64,000 bases of DNA from JABCPE02 sp963518955 (GTDB lineage: Bacteria > Bacteroidota > Bacteroidia > Flavobacteriales > Weeksellaceae). Below are positions 15,878 to 24,902 of the stretch, piece by piece. The stretch covers positions 62,001 through 126,000 of the forward strand of contig CAUQKI010000004.1 of assembly GCA_963518955.1 (NCBI GenBank). Reading direction: 5' to 3'. Each line of letters starts with the position of its first letter. Positions within the stretch are counted from its first letter, which is position 1. A model generated the notes under the pieces. The model had not been told where the DNA came from and made no database searches. It saw only the letters and a list, made by a program, of their open reading frames with translations. The translations under genes and the position numbers were made by a program.

Positions 15878-16534
15878 TTATTTCCTCACCTGTTTCATCC
15901 ATTCTAAATAGCCCATTACTGCCATTATCGTAAAAACAAGATACTGCAAGGAGGTGATTCCCAGTCCCTTGTAGAGCATCATCGGGATGCAGATTAGATC
16001 ACCCACAATCCAGAAAAGCCAGTTTTCCACCTTTCGTTTTGCCATGAACCACATCCCGATGAGAAACAGGGAAGTAGTGAAAATATCCAGCCAGTTTGCC
16101 CAGTCAAGCTGCTGAAAACCAAGGCTTACGCCGTTCATAGAGAAATGATTGTCTATAAAAGGTTTAAAATAATAAACTCCACAGACCGCCACAAGACTCA
16201 TCGCAAACAGATTTAGTCCCACCAGCCAGTCTTTTTTCTTGGCAAAATCTACGCTGATGATTTGGTTTTCTGTGTTTTTGTTCCAAGAAATCCAGCCGTA
16301 GACACTCATAATGCTGTAATAAACATTGATAAGCATATCGCCCAAAAGCCCAAAATTAAAGAGAATATAAACATAAATCGTAGTGCTGATGATGCCTGTG
16401 GGATAGACCCAGATATTCCTTTTCACGGAGAAAAAAACACTTAGCAGACCGAAAAAAGCCGCCACAGCCTCTAAAAAAATCTGAAAAAAAGTATATTCCT
16501 CGTAAGGTTTTATAAAAAGTTCATATGGATTCAT
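15878..16534 (-). CDS. pnuC: PnuC-type nicotinamide riboside/mononucleotide transporter
   Basis: A 218-residue inner-membrane protein with about seven hydrophobic helices. PnuC carriers take up nicotinamide riboside for NAD synthesis by facilitated diffusion. Family features seen are YPTGIISTTIYV, the SVYGWISWNK turn and the final-helix WIVGDLICIP. Its start lies close to the divergent GrpB-like gene. No NAD-related partner gene is adjacent. Confidence 0.9.
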   Translation of the reverse strand: MNPYELFIKPYEEYTFFQIFLEAVAAFFGLLSVFFSVKRNIWVYPTGIISTTIYVYILFNFGLLGDMLINVYYSIMSVYGWISWNKNTENQIISVDFAKKKDWLVGLNLFAMSLVAVCGVYYFKPFIDNHFSMNGVSLGFQQLDWANWLDIFTTSLFLIGMWFMAKRKVENWLFWIVGDLICIPMMLYKGLGITSLQYLVFTIMAVMGYLEWMKQVRK

Positions 16535-16560
16535 CAGCCCAAAGATAAGGTTATTTTGAT

Positions 16561-16568
16561 TATATTTG
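16561..16568 (+). promoter_or_regulatory. -7 element of the GrpB-like gene
   Basis: TATATTTG, 47 bases ahead of the chosen ATG at 16616. It lies inside the longer ORF starting at 16556, which argues against that longer start. Confidence 0.5.
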
Positions 16569-16615
16569 TGTCAATATTTAGATTAAATTTTTTGAACAAT
16601 AGAGAATTATTAAAA

Positions 16616-17155
16616 ATGCCGCTTGAAGAGCTGTGGCAGCTGTTCCCAATCAAATTAGTCCCGCACAATATTCTATGGGAAAAATGGTTTCAGGAAGAAA
16701 AACAACATTTAGAAACTATTATAAATGAGAGAGTTACTATTAGCCATATAGGAAGCACAGCGGTTCCTTCCATTTGGGCAAAACCAATTATTGACATCCT
16801 TATAGAATGCGATGATAAAAATAGTCTGAAAAATATTTCTGATATTTTGGACAAAAACCAGTATCTCTGCATGTCCCGTGATAAAGATAGAATGGTGTAT
16901 AACAAAGGATACACCATAAATGGTTTTGCGGAAAAAGTATTTCATTTACACATAAGATTGAGAGGCGATAATGATGAACTTTATTTTCGGGATTATCTCA
17001 TTGAAAATCAATATGTAGCAAAAGAATATGAAAAAATGAAACTTCTCCTTTGGAAAAAATTTGAGCATAACAGAGATGCTTACACAGAGAGTAAAACGGA
17101 CTTTGTCAAAAAATATACACTAAAAGCAAAGAATATATACGGAGATAGATATTAA
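16616..17155 (+). CDS. GrpB/UPF0157 family nucleotidyltransferase-like protein
   Basis: A 179-residue cytoplasmic protein. MPLEELWQLFPI at the start, the nucleotidyltransferase-fold signature HIGSTAVP with the later acidic pair IDILIE, and HLHIRL are typical of GrpB. The biochemical role of the family is unsettled; it shares the fold of nucleotidyltransferases. ATG 16616 is used because family members start with this motif. No operon partner; ribBA follows after 53 bases with its own promoter box (TATCTTTG near 17184). Confidence 0.85.
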   Translation: MPLEELWQLFPIKLVPHNILWEKWFQEEKQHLETIINERVTISHIGSTAVPSIWAKPIIDILIECDDKNSLKNISDILDKNQYLCMSRDKDRMVYNKGYTINGFAEKVFHLHIRLRGDNDELYFRDYLIENQYVAKEYEKMKLLLWKKFEHNRDAYTESKTDFVKKYTLKAKNIYGDRY

Positions 17156-17208
17156 AAAACTTTAGAAAATCTGATGTTAATAATTATCTTTGTAGAAATA
17201 AAATTGAC

Positions 17209-18324
17209 ATGAAAAATATCACATTAAATACAATTTCAGAAGCCATAGAAGACCTTAAAAACGGTAAAATTATCATCGTAGTAGATGATGAAAACCGCGA
17301 AAACGAAGGTGATTTCCTTTCTGCAGCAGAGCTGACCACTCCAGAGATTATCAATTTTATGACCATCCATGGGCGTGGGCTTATCTGTACACCGCTTCCC
17401 GAAAGCAGGTGTGATGAACTGGGCTTGGAGGCTATGGTTTCCCGCAGTACCGACCCAAAAGAAACAGCCTTTACGGTATCAGTGGATTTGCTGGGAGATG
17501 GCGTATCTACGGGTATTTCTGCCAATGACAGAGCCAGAACTATTTTAGCTTTGATGGATGAAAAGAGCAAACCTACCGATTTCATGCGACCTGGGCATAT
17601 TTTCCCTCTCAGAGCCAAAGAAGGCGGAGTACTAAAACGCGCAGGACATACCGAGGCAGCGATAGATTTGACCAGACTTGCAGGACTGAAAGAGGGCGGA
17701 GTAATCTGCGAAATCATGAACGAAGATGGAACGATGGCGAGGCTTCCACAGCTGGCAGAACTTGCCCAAAAGCAAAACCTAAAAATAGTTTCCATAGAGG
17801 ATTTGATAGAATACCGCTTGAAAAATGGAGATTTGATAGATAAAATCGAAGAAAGAGAAGTGAAGACTTTTTATGGAGATTTCAGGTTTTATGCCTTTAA
17901 GGAAAAATACACGGAGCAGGTGCATTTTGCTTTGTCCAAAGGAAGCTGGTCGGTAAATGATGAGGTTCTTGTGCGGGTGCAGTCTTCTGGGTCTTACTTC
18001 GATGTGCTGAGTATTTTGGCTAATGGAGAGAAGTCTTTATTGGAGAAAATAACCGCTAAAATAAACGAAGAGGGCAGAGGAGTGATAGTTTTTATCAATA
18101 ATGTTTCCACTACGGAGAATACACTGCGAAAACTTCAGCAGTTCATTAATAATCAAGAGAATACAGAGTTTAGAAATGCTCAGAATTTTAAAGATTATGG
18201 AATAGGAATTCAGATTATCAAAGAGTTAGGAATTCATAAAATAAAAATTTTATCTCAAAATACAGATCAGAAACCAATAGTGAGCGGTTATGATGTGGAG
18301 ATTACAGAAATGGTAAAGATTTGA
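17209..18324 (+). CDS. ribBA: RibBA-type protein: DHBP synthase with degenerate GTP cyclohydrolase II domain
   Basis: Residues 1-205 are 3,4-dihydroxy-2-butanone-4-phosphate synthase (riboflavin synthesis from ribulose 5-phosphate), with DDENRENEGD, the RAGHTEAAIDL segment and the expected acidic residues intact. Residues about 215-371 have the GTP cyclohydrolase II fold pattern but lack its working parts. The zinc cysteines (normally HSEC...LRCDC) are replaced by VQSSGSYFDVLSILANGEK, and the RQEGRGIGL loop is absent. I expect only the RibB reaction; GTP cyclohydrolase II must come from elsewhere. Such a degenerate tail seems common in flavobacteria. Four bases separate it from the CorA-like gene. 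Confidence 0.9.
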   Translation: MKNITLNTISEAIEDLKNGKIIIVVDDENRENEGDFLSAAELTTPEIINFMTIHGRGLICTPLPESRCDELGLEAMVSRSTDPKETAFTVSVDLLGDGVSTGISANDRARTILALMDEKSKPTDFMRPGHIFPLRAKEGGVLKRAGHTEAAIDLTRLAGLKEGGVICEIMNEDGTMARLPQLAELAQKQNLKIVSIEDLIEYRLKNGDLIDKIEEREVKTFYGDFRFYAFKEKYTEQVHFALSKGSWSVNDEVLVRVQSSGSYFDVLSILANGEKSLLEKITAKINEEGRGVIVFINNVSTTENTLRKLQQFINNQENTEFRNAQNFKDYGIGIQIIKELGIHKIKILSQNTDQKPIVSGYDVEITEMVKI

Positions 18325-18328
18325 TATT

Positions 18329-19234
18329 ATGATAGTTAAGTCACTATACAAAAATGATGTTTTTGAATGGATTGATATTCAGGATATGAAATATGAAAAT
18401 ATTTCAGAAATATCTAAACAATACAAAATCAATATATTACACCTAAAAGATTGTATCAATACCAATCATCTTCCCAAAGCGGAAGATTTGGGCGAAATTA
18501 AATTTATTCTTGCGAGGGCAAGTTCTGAGCCAGGTAACAAGTTTTTGAATTCTATTAACGATATTAGTACAAAAGTTGGGATTTTTATTAAAGAAAATCT
18601 TGTTTTAACCATTCATAGAGTTGATAATGAGCGAATTAAAAAACTCTCCGAAGAACTGAAAAATGGGACTTTTCAGGCTGCTAATCCCTATCAGATAGCT
18701 TTGGAGCTGGGTTCTGGCATTTTGAAATCTTATAGAAAAGAAAATATCAATCTTTTGGAGAAAATGGAAAAAATAGAGAATGATATTTTCACTAAAACGG
18801 ATTCTAACTCTAATGAAATCAAGCGTTTATATCGTCTGAAAAGGAGAGCAAGTCTTAATCTGAAACTTTTGTCCATTTCTAATGAATGGGTCAATTTTTA
18901 TGACAAACTTCCGATAGAAAAAATAGAATTCAATGATTTGAAGGATACCTATACGGAGGTAATGAGTGGTTTTGAATATCTTAACTCTCAGTCTACCAGT
19001 CTTATAAGTCTGTTTTTGGCGCTGACTGACCAGAGAAATAACGAGTCCATGAAAATTTTAGCTGTATATTCAGCGTATTTCTTGCCGATAACCTTTTTGG
19101 CGAGTCTCTACGGAATGAATTTTCAGGAAATGTTCGGAATAGACCATGAATACGGCTTTTATTGGATGCTTGGCATTATGGTAGTCATCGTGATAGTGAC
19201 TTCTATTTTCATGAAAAGGAAAAATGTGAAATAA
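18329..19234 (+). CDS. CorA-family divalent cation transporter
   Basis: A 301-residue inner-membrane protein. A long cytoplasmic alpha/beta and helical stalk region (residues 1-235) is followed by two transmembrane helices, joined by the pore signature YGMNF (GMN motif) and an acidic loop EMFGIDHEYG. It should carry Mg2+ or Co2+/Ni2+ inwards as a pentamer; the exact ion cannot be read from sequence. It starts 4 bases after ribBA and its end is 14 bases ahead of the methyltransferase start, so the three form one transcript. Confidence 0.9.
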   Translation: MIVKSLYKNDVFEWIDIQDMKYENISEISKQYKINILHLKDCINTNHLPKAEDLGEIKFILARASSEPGNKFLNSINDISTKVGIFIKENLVLTIHRVDNERIKKLSEELKNGTFQAANPYQIALELGSGILKSYRKENINLLEKMEKIENDIFTKTDSNSNEIKRLYRLKRRASLNLKLLSISNEWVNFYDKLPIEKIEFNDLKDTYTEVMSGFEYLNSQSTSLISLFLALTDQRNNESMKILAVYSAYFLPITFLASLYGMNFQEMFGIDHEYGFYWMLGIMVVIVIVTSIFMKRKNVK

Positions 19235-19248
19235 TTAAAACACTGAAT

Positions 19249-19980
19249 ATGAGCGATATTACACAGAATCAAAAAAGTATGAAAAAATTTTATGATGATA
19301 TTTCAGAGAAATATGATTTGATTTTTTCATTGTCTCCACTGCACAAGACTTTTTTTGCAGAGGAAATAAAAGGCAAAAAGGTTTTGGATGTGGGCGCAGG
19401 AACAGGGAATTTGTCCCAGTATTTACTTGGCGAGAATTATGAGGTTACAGCTATTGATATCAACGAAAAACTCATCAAAAAAGCAAAAGAGAAAGGTGTA
19501 GAAATCGTTAATATGAGTATGCTTGATATTGACAGACTTCCGAAATTTACGACCATTATCAACATAGGAAATACGCTTCCTCATTTGGAAAGCAAGAAAG
19601 AGATTTCAGTTTTTTTGCAGAAAGCCTATGCCCAGCTGGAACAAGGCGGAAAGCTAATCATCCAGATAGTGAATTTTTGGAAATTTACATCTAAAAATAA
19701 AGAAGGAAATTTTTTAGGAAATTTGCCGATGATTGATAATGAAGGAGTTACTTTTGAGCGTTCTTATTATTTGAATGAAGATGGAAACATTATTTTCAAA
19801 ACTATTTTAGATAAAAAAGTTGAAAATGAAGAGGTTTTGATAAATATTGATTATCAAAAGCTTAAAGGTTTTTTGGAGAATGCAGGGTTTAAAAATATTC
19901 AGTTTTATGGCGGATTTAATAAAGTTGATTTTAGCCCAGAAAACTCTATGCCTGTGATAGTTACAGCAGAAAAATTATAG
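19249..19980 (+). CDS. class I SAM-dependent methyltransferase
   Basis: A 243-residue cytoplasmic enzyme. SAM-binding motif I is VLDVGAGTGNLSQYL, motif II VTAIDINEKLI, and IINIGNTLPHL sits at motif IV. The substrate is not evident; the layout is like the small-molecule methyltransferases. ATG 19249 is chosen because the longer frame runs back into corA coding sequence. The next gene begins 3 bases after its stop. Confidence 0.85.
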   Translation: MSDITQNQKSMKKFYDDISEKYDLIFSLSPLHKTFFAEEIKGKKVLDVGAGTGNLSQYLLGENYEVTAIDINEKLIKKAKEKGVEIVNMSMLDIDRLPKFTTIINIGNTLPHLESKKEISVFLQKAYAQLEQGGKLIIQIVNFWKFTSKNKEGNFLGNLPMIDNEGVTFERSYYLNEDGNIIFKTILDKKVENEEVLINIDYQKLKGFLENAGFKNIQFYGGFNKVDFSPENSMPVIVTAEKL

Positions 19981-19983
19981 AAA

Positions 19984-20505
19984 ATGGCATTGATTAGAGA
20001 AGTTTTAGGAAAAACTCCCATCGTGGATGAGAATGCATTTTTAGCGGAAACAGCTGTGATTATCGGAGATGTGGTCATGGGAGAGGAGTGCAGTATTTGG
20101 TATAATGCCGTGTTGAGGGGAGATGTGAACAGCATCAGGCTCGGTAACAGGGTGAATATTCAAGATAATGTAACTGTGCACTGCACCTATGAAAAACACG
20201 CTACCATTATAGGAAATGATGTTTCTATCGGGCATAATGCGGTGGTTCATGGGTGCGAAATAAAGGATAATGTGCTTATCGGTATGGGGGCTATTGTCAT
20301 GGATGGCTGTCTGATAGAGTCTCATGCTGTGGTGGCGGCAGGTTCGGTGGTTACGCAGGGGACATACATCAGAGAAGGAGAGCTATGGGCAGGGATTCCC
20401 GCAAAAAAGATAAAAGATGTTTCGCAAGACCTTATGGAGTCTGAAATACAGCGAATAAGCAAAAATTATGTAAAATATTCCTCTTGGTATAAAGAGAAAA
20501 AATAA
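19984..20505 (+). CDS. gamma-carbonic anhydrase-like hexapeptide-repeat protein
   Basis: A 173-residue left-handed beta-helix trimer protein of the YrdA/PaaY/CaiE group. Hexapeptide repeats run from residue about 15 to 145 (AVIIGDVVMG, NVLIGMGAIVMDG). The metal ligands of gamma-carbonic anhydrases are present: one His in VTVHCTY and two in SIGHNAVVHG. Many relatives bind zinc; activity is not guaranteed. It ends the four-gene transcript that starts at ribBA. Confidence 0.88.
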   Translation: MALIREVLGKTPIVDENAFLAETAVIIGDVVMGEECSIWYNAVLRGDVNSIRLGNRVNIQDNVTVHCTYEKHATIIGNDVSIGHNAVVHGCEIKDNVLIGMGAIVMDGCLIESHAVVAAGSVVTQGTYIREGELWAGIPAKKIKDVSQDLMESEIQRISKNYVKYSSWYKEKK

Positions 20506-20539
20506 ACAAAATATTAAAGTATAGATTAAATTTAAAAAG

Positions 20540-21682
20540 ATGAGAATAAAAGAATCAGAATTTTACAAATCATTTTATTTAATGGGGTATGATGGTGAAA
20601 CCTCGTCAATAAAGCTTTATGATAAGATGGAAACATCTACATTTTCGTCGCCTTATAGAGTTTTATTGAATAATCTTATGGCAAATCTGTATATCGGTGG
20701 TGATGAACTGGTTATACATAAAGAAAAACTCTCTCAGTTCCAGAAATGTGAGGATTTCCATACGATGGATTATTCATCAAAAACCAACGAGCTTTATGAG
20801 AGCGAGGAGTGCTATTTTCATCCCGAATTAGAGGTTTTTATACTGTTAACCAGAGACTTGTCTGATGACTATGATACAGAAGTTTTTGAGGAAGGGCTCT
20901 ATCGTGTGGAGTATGTTTATTATAAAAATGATTCTCCTAATACTAAGGCAAATCTAATAAAACTTTTCAGTGAATATTTTGAAAAATATATTTCTAAAGA
21001 AGCCAAAGTATCTATTTTGCTGAAAGATAATTCAGGTTTTGACCTAAAAACTCATACGATAAAACCTCATAGAATAGACTTGGATCTGATGTACAATGAT
21101 GATTTTATGGAGGTGCATACCAGAGTGAAACATACGATAACCAATGAAAACAAAGGAATCGTGCTGCTTCACGGAATAGCAGGTTCTGGAAAGACCAACT
21201 ACATCAAATGGCTGACGAGCCAGATTCCGAATAAAAAATTCATTTTCATACCGACTACCATGATTTCTTCGCTCACAGACCCTAGTTTTATTGGGGTTTT
21301 GGTGGATAATCAGAATTCGGTTTTGGTGCTGGAAGATTGTGAAAACTACATTGCGGAGAGAACAACGCTCAACAGCAATACAGATGTGGTTTCTTCGATT
21401 CTGAACATAGCGGACGGAATGCTGTCGGATGTGCTTGAATGTCAGCTCATTTGTACATTTAATTCTGATATATCCAAAATAGATTCTGCCTTGCTGAGAA
21501 AAGGAAGGCTGATAGCAGAATATAAGTTCCGAGAGCTGACCGTGGAAAAATCCAATGCTTACCTGAAATCAATAGGCAAGGACATTACCGTAGATGAACC
21601 GCATTCTCTGGCGGAACTTACGAATATGGATGAAAAATCCCTAAAAGACACTACAAAAGAAAATAAAAAAATAGGTTTTTGA
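20540..21682 (+). CDS. AAA-family ATPase
   Basis: A 380-residue protein. The C-terminal half is a single AAA module: Walker A GIAGSGKTNYI (near residue 215), Walker B-like VLVLEDCEN, a sensor-1-like CTFNSD and an arginine stretch LLRKGRL. The N-terminal 190 residues are an alpha/beta region without recognised family. No membrane segment. The stop overlaps the start of mtgA (TGATG), so the two are translated together. The partner or substrate is unknown. Confidence 0.8.
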   Translation: MRIKESEFYKSFYLMGYDGETSSIKLYDKMETSTFSSPYRVLLNNLMANLYIGGDELVIHKEKLSQFQKCEDFHTMDYSSKTNELYESEECYFHPELEVFILLTRDLSDDYDTEVFEEGLYRVEYVYYKNDSPNTKANLIKLFSEYFEKYISKEAKVSILLKDNSGFDLKTHTIKPHRIDLDLMYNDDFMEVHTRVKHTITNENKGIVLLHGIAGSGKTNYIKWLTSQIPNKKFIFIPTTMISSLTDPSFIGVLVDNQNSVLVLEDCENYIAERTTLNSNTDVVSSILNIADGMLSDVLECQLICTFNSDISKIDSALLRKGRLIAEYKFRELTVEKSNAYLKSIGKDITVDEPHSLAELTNMDEKSLKDTTKENKKIGF

Positions 21683-22329
21683 TGCTGAAATATTTGAAGA
21701 AAATAATTTATTTTATTTTAATATTTTACCTTTTAGCGGTGATTTGGGGCAGGTTTTTTAATCCCATTATCACATGGACACAGCTCGGCGGTTTGTTTCA
21801 ATATCAGAAATTAGATCGCGAGTATGTTTCCTATGATGAAATGGGGGATTATGTGAAAATAGCCGTCATAGCATCAGAAGATCAAAACTATTATAAACAT
21901 GATGGTTTTGATTTTAAAGCTATTGAGAGAGCCATGGAGAATAATGAAAAAGGAAAACGAATACAAGGTGGAAGCACGATTTCCCAGCAGACAGCCAAAA
22001 ATATTTTCCTTTGGAATAATAGAAGCTGGTTTAGAAAAGGCTTGGAAACGGTTTTTACTTTCGTGATTGAAAAGGTTTGGAACAAGAAAATCATCATGGA
22101 GAGGTATCTCAATTCCATAGAGATGGGGCAGGGGGTCTTCGGTGTGGAGGCGGCTTCGCGGTATTATTTTAAGAAATCGGCTAAAAATCTTACCAAAAGC
22201 GAGGCAGCGTGGATAGCGGCGGTTCTTCCAAATCCTAAAAAATACGACCCAAAAAATCCGACACCAGCACTGAAAAGAAAGCACAGCTGGATAATGAAGC
22301 AGATGAACCATATCCGCCTCCAAGAGTAG
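21682..22329 (+). CDS. mtgA: monofunctional biosynthetic peptidoglycan transglycosylase
   Basis: A 215-residue inner-membrane enzyme with one N-terminal anchor (IIYFILIFYLLAVIWG) and a GT51 glycosyltransferase domain facing the periplasm, which polymerises lipid II into glycan strands. Motifs seen: IASEDQNYYKHDGFD with the catalytic glutamate, GGSTISQQTAKN, and KIIMERYLNSIEMG. Normal length. The ATG overlaps the stop of the AAA ATPase; its own stop abuts the stop of the convergent DUF721 gene with no gap. Confidence 0.94.
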   Translation: MLKYLKKIIYFILIFYLLAVIWGRFFNPIITWTQLGGLFQYQKLDREYVSYDEMGDYVKIAVIASEDQNYYKHDGFDFKAIERAMENNEKGKRIQGGSTISQQTAKNIFLWNNRSWFRKGLETVFTFVIEKVWNKKIIMERYLNSIEMGQGVFGVEAASRYYFKKSAKNLTKSEAAWIAAVLPNPKKYDPKNPTPALKRKHSWIMKQMNHIRLQE

Positions 22330-22617
22330 TTATAGAATGATGATTTGGGTAATTTCTATTCCCAGTTCAGAAGATATTTTATTGACATAGAACGATTTTC
22401 GCATCAGAAAATCGTTTTTTAGTAAAGGGGATTTTATTTTTAGGCTGAGAACGCCTTTGTTTAGCCGAACTTGTTCTATTTCGTTAAAAAGACTTTCATC
22501 CAAGTATTCTCGGAGAAAGTCTTTTATTTTAAATGAAACCAAAATCTCATCAAAACCATAGATTTTGGCCAAACTTTTTACCAATTCTGAAGAGTGAAAT
22601 TCTCTTTTCTTTCTCAT
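22330..22617 (-). CDS. DUF721 (DciA-like) protein
   Basis: A 95-residue protein: KREFHSSELVKSLAKIYGFD and LSLKIKSPLLKNDFLMRKSF are typical of short Bacteroidota DUF721 proteins. The family includes DciA, which loads the replicative helicase, so this may be the equivalent here; that is inference. It lies downstream of pdxJ with a 12-base gap, on the same strand. Confidence 0.8.
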   Translation of the reverse strand: MRKKREFHSSELVKSLAKIYGFDEILVSFKIKDFLREYLDESLFNEIEQVRLNKGVLSLKIKSPLLKNDFLMRKSFYVNKISSELGIEITQIIIL

Positions 22618-22628
22618 GTAAGAAAAAA

Positions 22629-23351
22629 TTATTTGTCGATTTCTAATCTTTTTTGGTAAGCCTGAACAGTGTTTTCCATGCCCATGTAGAGAGCCTCGCT
22701 GATGAGTGCATGCCCTATGGACACCTCCAAGAGATTTGGGATGGTTTCTGCAAAATATCGTAGATTTTCAAGGCTTAAATCATGCCCAGCATTGATGCCC
22801 AGCCCCAGCTCACTTGCACGAACAGCCGTTTCTAAATAAGGTTTGATAGCCGCCTCTTTATTGGCCTTATATCCAGAAGCATAGGCCTCCGTGTATAGTT
22901 CTATGCGGTCGGCTCCTGTTTTAGCGGCATAATCACAGAGTTCTGGTTTAGGGTCAAGGAAAATAGAAGTCCTAATCCCAGCTCGTTTAAACTCTGATAT
23001 AATGTCTGTCAGGAAATACAGGTGAGTTTTGGTGTCCCAGCCAGCATTGGAAGTGATGGCATTGTCTGCATCAGGAACCAAAGTCACCTGCGTAGGCTTG
23101 ATTTCCAAAACCATATCTATGAATGGGCGGTGCGGATTGCCTTCGATATTAAATTCCGTATGTACCAGCGGTTTTAGGTCATAGACATCTTGTCTTGTGA
23201 TGTGGCGCTGGTTTGGTCTCGGGTGGATGGTGATGCCGTCTGCACCGAATTCCTGAATTTTTACTGCGGCTTCTGTCACGCTGGGAAGCAGCCCTCCTCT
23301 GGAATTTCGGAGGGTTGCTATTTTATTGATATTTACACTTAATTTTGTCAT
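22629..23351 (-). CDS. pdxJ: pyridoxine 5'-phosphate synthase
   Basis: A 240-residue TIM-barrel enzyme that makes pyridoxine 5'-phosphate from 1-deoxy-xylulose 5-phosphate and 3-amino-2-oxopropyl phosphate, the last steps of the DXP-dependent vitamin B6 route. LSVNINKIATLRNSRGG at the start, DGITIHPRPNQRHI, and LGINAGHDLSLENL are diagnostic, and the loop histidines are present. Length is normal. Confidence 0.96.
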   Translation of the reverse strand: MTKLSVNINKIATLRNSRGGLLPSVTEAAVKIQEFGADGITIHPRPNQRHITRQDVYDLKPLVHTEFNIEGNPHRPFIDMVLEIKPTQVTLVPDADNAITSNAGWDTKTHLYFLTDIISEFKRAGIRTSIFLDPKPELCDYAAKTGADRIELYTEAYASGYKANKEAAIKPYLETAVRASELGLGINAGHDLSLENLRYFAETIPNLLEVSIGHALISEALYMGMENTVQAYQKRLEIDK

Positions 23352-23400
23352 TGAAAAGATTTAAATTTTTTTCAAAAATACTAAAAACCATGCAGATGAA

Positions 23401-24333
23401 CTACAAGGATTTTAATTTACCTTTGAAATCATCTATGGATTGGTAGTCTTTTTGGGACATAATTTCTTTTAATTCAGATAGAAGTTGCCCGAATATAGAC
23501 GGATTTTCTTTCATCAGCTGAGATCCTACCTGAACCATACTTGCTCCACAGAGAATATGCTCAAAGACATCTTGCCCTGTAAGAACGCCGCCACAACCGA
23601 TGACTTGGATATTTTTATTTAGTCTGGTGTACATCGCACGGACATTAGCCAGAGCAGTAGGTTTGATGTATTCACCACCGATTCCGCCAAATCCATCCTT
23701 TGGTTTGATAACGACTTCTTCTTTTTCAGTGTCGATATAGAGCCCGTTTCCGATGGAGTTGATACAATTCACATAGTGGAGCGGGAATTTATTCAGCACT
23801 TCTGCAATTTTGTCAAAATGAGCCATATCAAAATAAGGCGGAAGTTTTACGCCCAAAGGTTTTTCGATGAAAGTAAAAACTTCTTGTAAAATTCGTTCTG
23901 TAGCCTCAAAATCATAGCCTGTTTGAGGCTTCCCAGGGACATTAGGACAAGAGAGGTTAAGCTCTATAATGCCTTTAAAATCAGATGAATTTACTTTTTT
24001 CAGCATTTCCATATTTTCCTCAAAAGACATTCCTGCCACGGAGAGGAAGATGGTTTGTTCGTGCTTTTCTTGGAATTTTAGGGCATAATCGAGATAGTAG
24101 TCCAGCCCTTCATTAGGCAGTCCCATGGAGTTGATAGTCCCTAATGGAACTTCCACATATCGCGGCGATGGATTTCCTTCGCGGTATTTCGCTGTGGCAC
24201 TTTTGGTTACGAAACTTCCGCAGTCAGAGAGGTGAAGTTCATTTAGTTTTTCTTCCGATTCGCACCAGCATCCAGAGGCGTTCATCAGTGGATTTTCGAA
24301 AGTGTAATTTCCGATTTTAGATTTGAGGTTCAT
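23401..24333 (-). CDS. pyrD: dihydroorotate dehydrogenase, class 1A (soluble) type
   Basis: A 310-residue cytoplasmic FMN enzyme that oxidises dihydroorotate in pyrimidine synthesis. The catalytic base is cysteine in NLSCPNVPGKPQ, which marks class 1A, whose electron acceptor is usually fumarate; class 2 enzymes use serine and carry a membrane-binding N-terminus, absent here. VTKSATAKYREGNPSPRY and NSMGLPNEG also fit class 1A. Not in an operon with other pyr genes. Confidence 0.9.
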   Translation of the reverse strand: MNLKSKIGNYTFENPLMNASGCWCESEEKLNELHLSDCGSFVTKSATAKYREGNPSPRYVEVPLGTINSMGLPNEGLDYYLDYALKFQEKHEQTIFLSVAGMSFEENMEMLKKVNSSDFKGIIELNLSCPNVPGKPQTGYDFEATERILQEVFTFIEKPLGVKLPPYFDMAHFDKIAEVLNKFPLHYVNCINSIGNGLYIDTEKEEVVIKPKDGFGGIGGEYIKPTALANVRAMYTRLNKNIQVIGCGGVLTGQDVFEHILCGASMVQVGSQLMKENPSIFGQLLSELKEIMSQKDYQSIDDFKGKLKSL

Positions 24334-24358
24334 GAGTGATTATTTTATTGGGTTAAAC

Positions 24359-24886
24359 TTAATTTTGATATACGATTTTATGAATTTCTGCAATGGTCTG
24401 AGTCAGATTATTAGGCTCAAAAGTTCCCATCAGCCAAAGGTTCAGCGGGTTTTTGTCTTGGCTGTAGCTCGGCTGGATATAGCTCTCGTCCAAAACAGAA
24501 AAGCCATTTTTTTTGTAAAAACCTACTCTTCGTTCTGCTATGTGGCTGAGTTCTTTGGGTTCGGTTTCCAGCATGATATTTCCGAGGTTTTCAGTCAAAA
24601 TAGATAGAATGGTGGAGCCTAAATTAGCACCACGAAGAGCCTCGAAAATCTCAAAATGCTCTATAAATGTAAACTCTGAAAACTCCCATACGATAAGGTA
24701 TCCAGCGAGATTTTCTCCTTTGAAAATGGACAAAATCTTACTGTGGTTATTTTCTAAAAGTTTATAAAACTGCTCCTCATCTCTCCGCTCATCAGTAGGG
24801 AAAGATGCGCAGTATGAGGAGAAAATATGTCCGTATTCTTCTCCTTTTGCGGGTTGTATCTGTATGTCGTTTAGAGTAAAAATCAT
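24359..24886 (-). CDS. GNAT-family N-acetyltransferase
   Basis: A 175-residue protein with a GNAT core: the acetyl-CoA loop region LRGANLGSTILSILTE, preceded by FTFIEHFEIFEA, and a C-terminal strand RRVGFYKKNGFSVLDESY. Substrate unknown. It lies between pyrD and a DUF2851 gene, all on minus, with short gaps. Confidence 0.8.
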   Translation of the reverse strand: MIFTLNDIQIQPAKGEEYGHIFSSYCASFPTDERRDEEQFYKLLENNHSKILSIFKGENLAGYLIVWEFSEFTFIEHFEIFEALRGANLGSTILSILTENLGNIMLETEPKELSHIAERRVGFYKKNGFSVLDESYIQPSYSQDKNPLNLWLMGTFEPNNLTQTIAEIHKIVYQN

Positions 24887-24902
24887 TTTGTTTAAAATTA
24901 AA

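Noticed and set aside
17156..17208. FMN riboswitch ahead of ribBA
   Set aside because: The leader is only about 50 bases and holds a simple promoter box; there is no room for the aptamer.
17184..17795. Long Ser/Pro-rich ORF on minus opposite ribBA
   Set aside because: Its composition is that of an antisense shadow of a conserved coding region; ribBA is certain.
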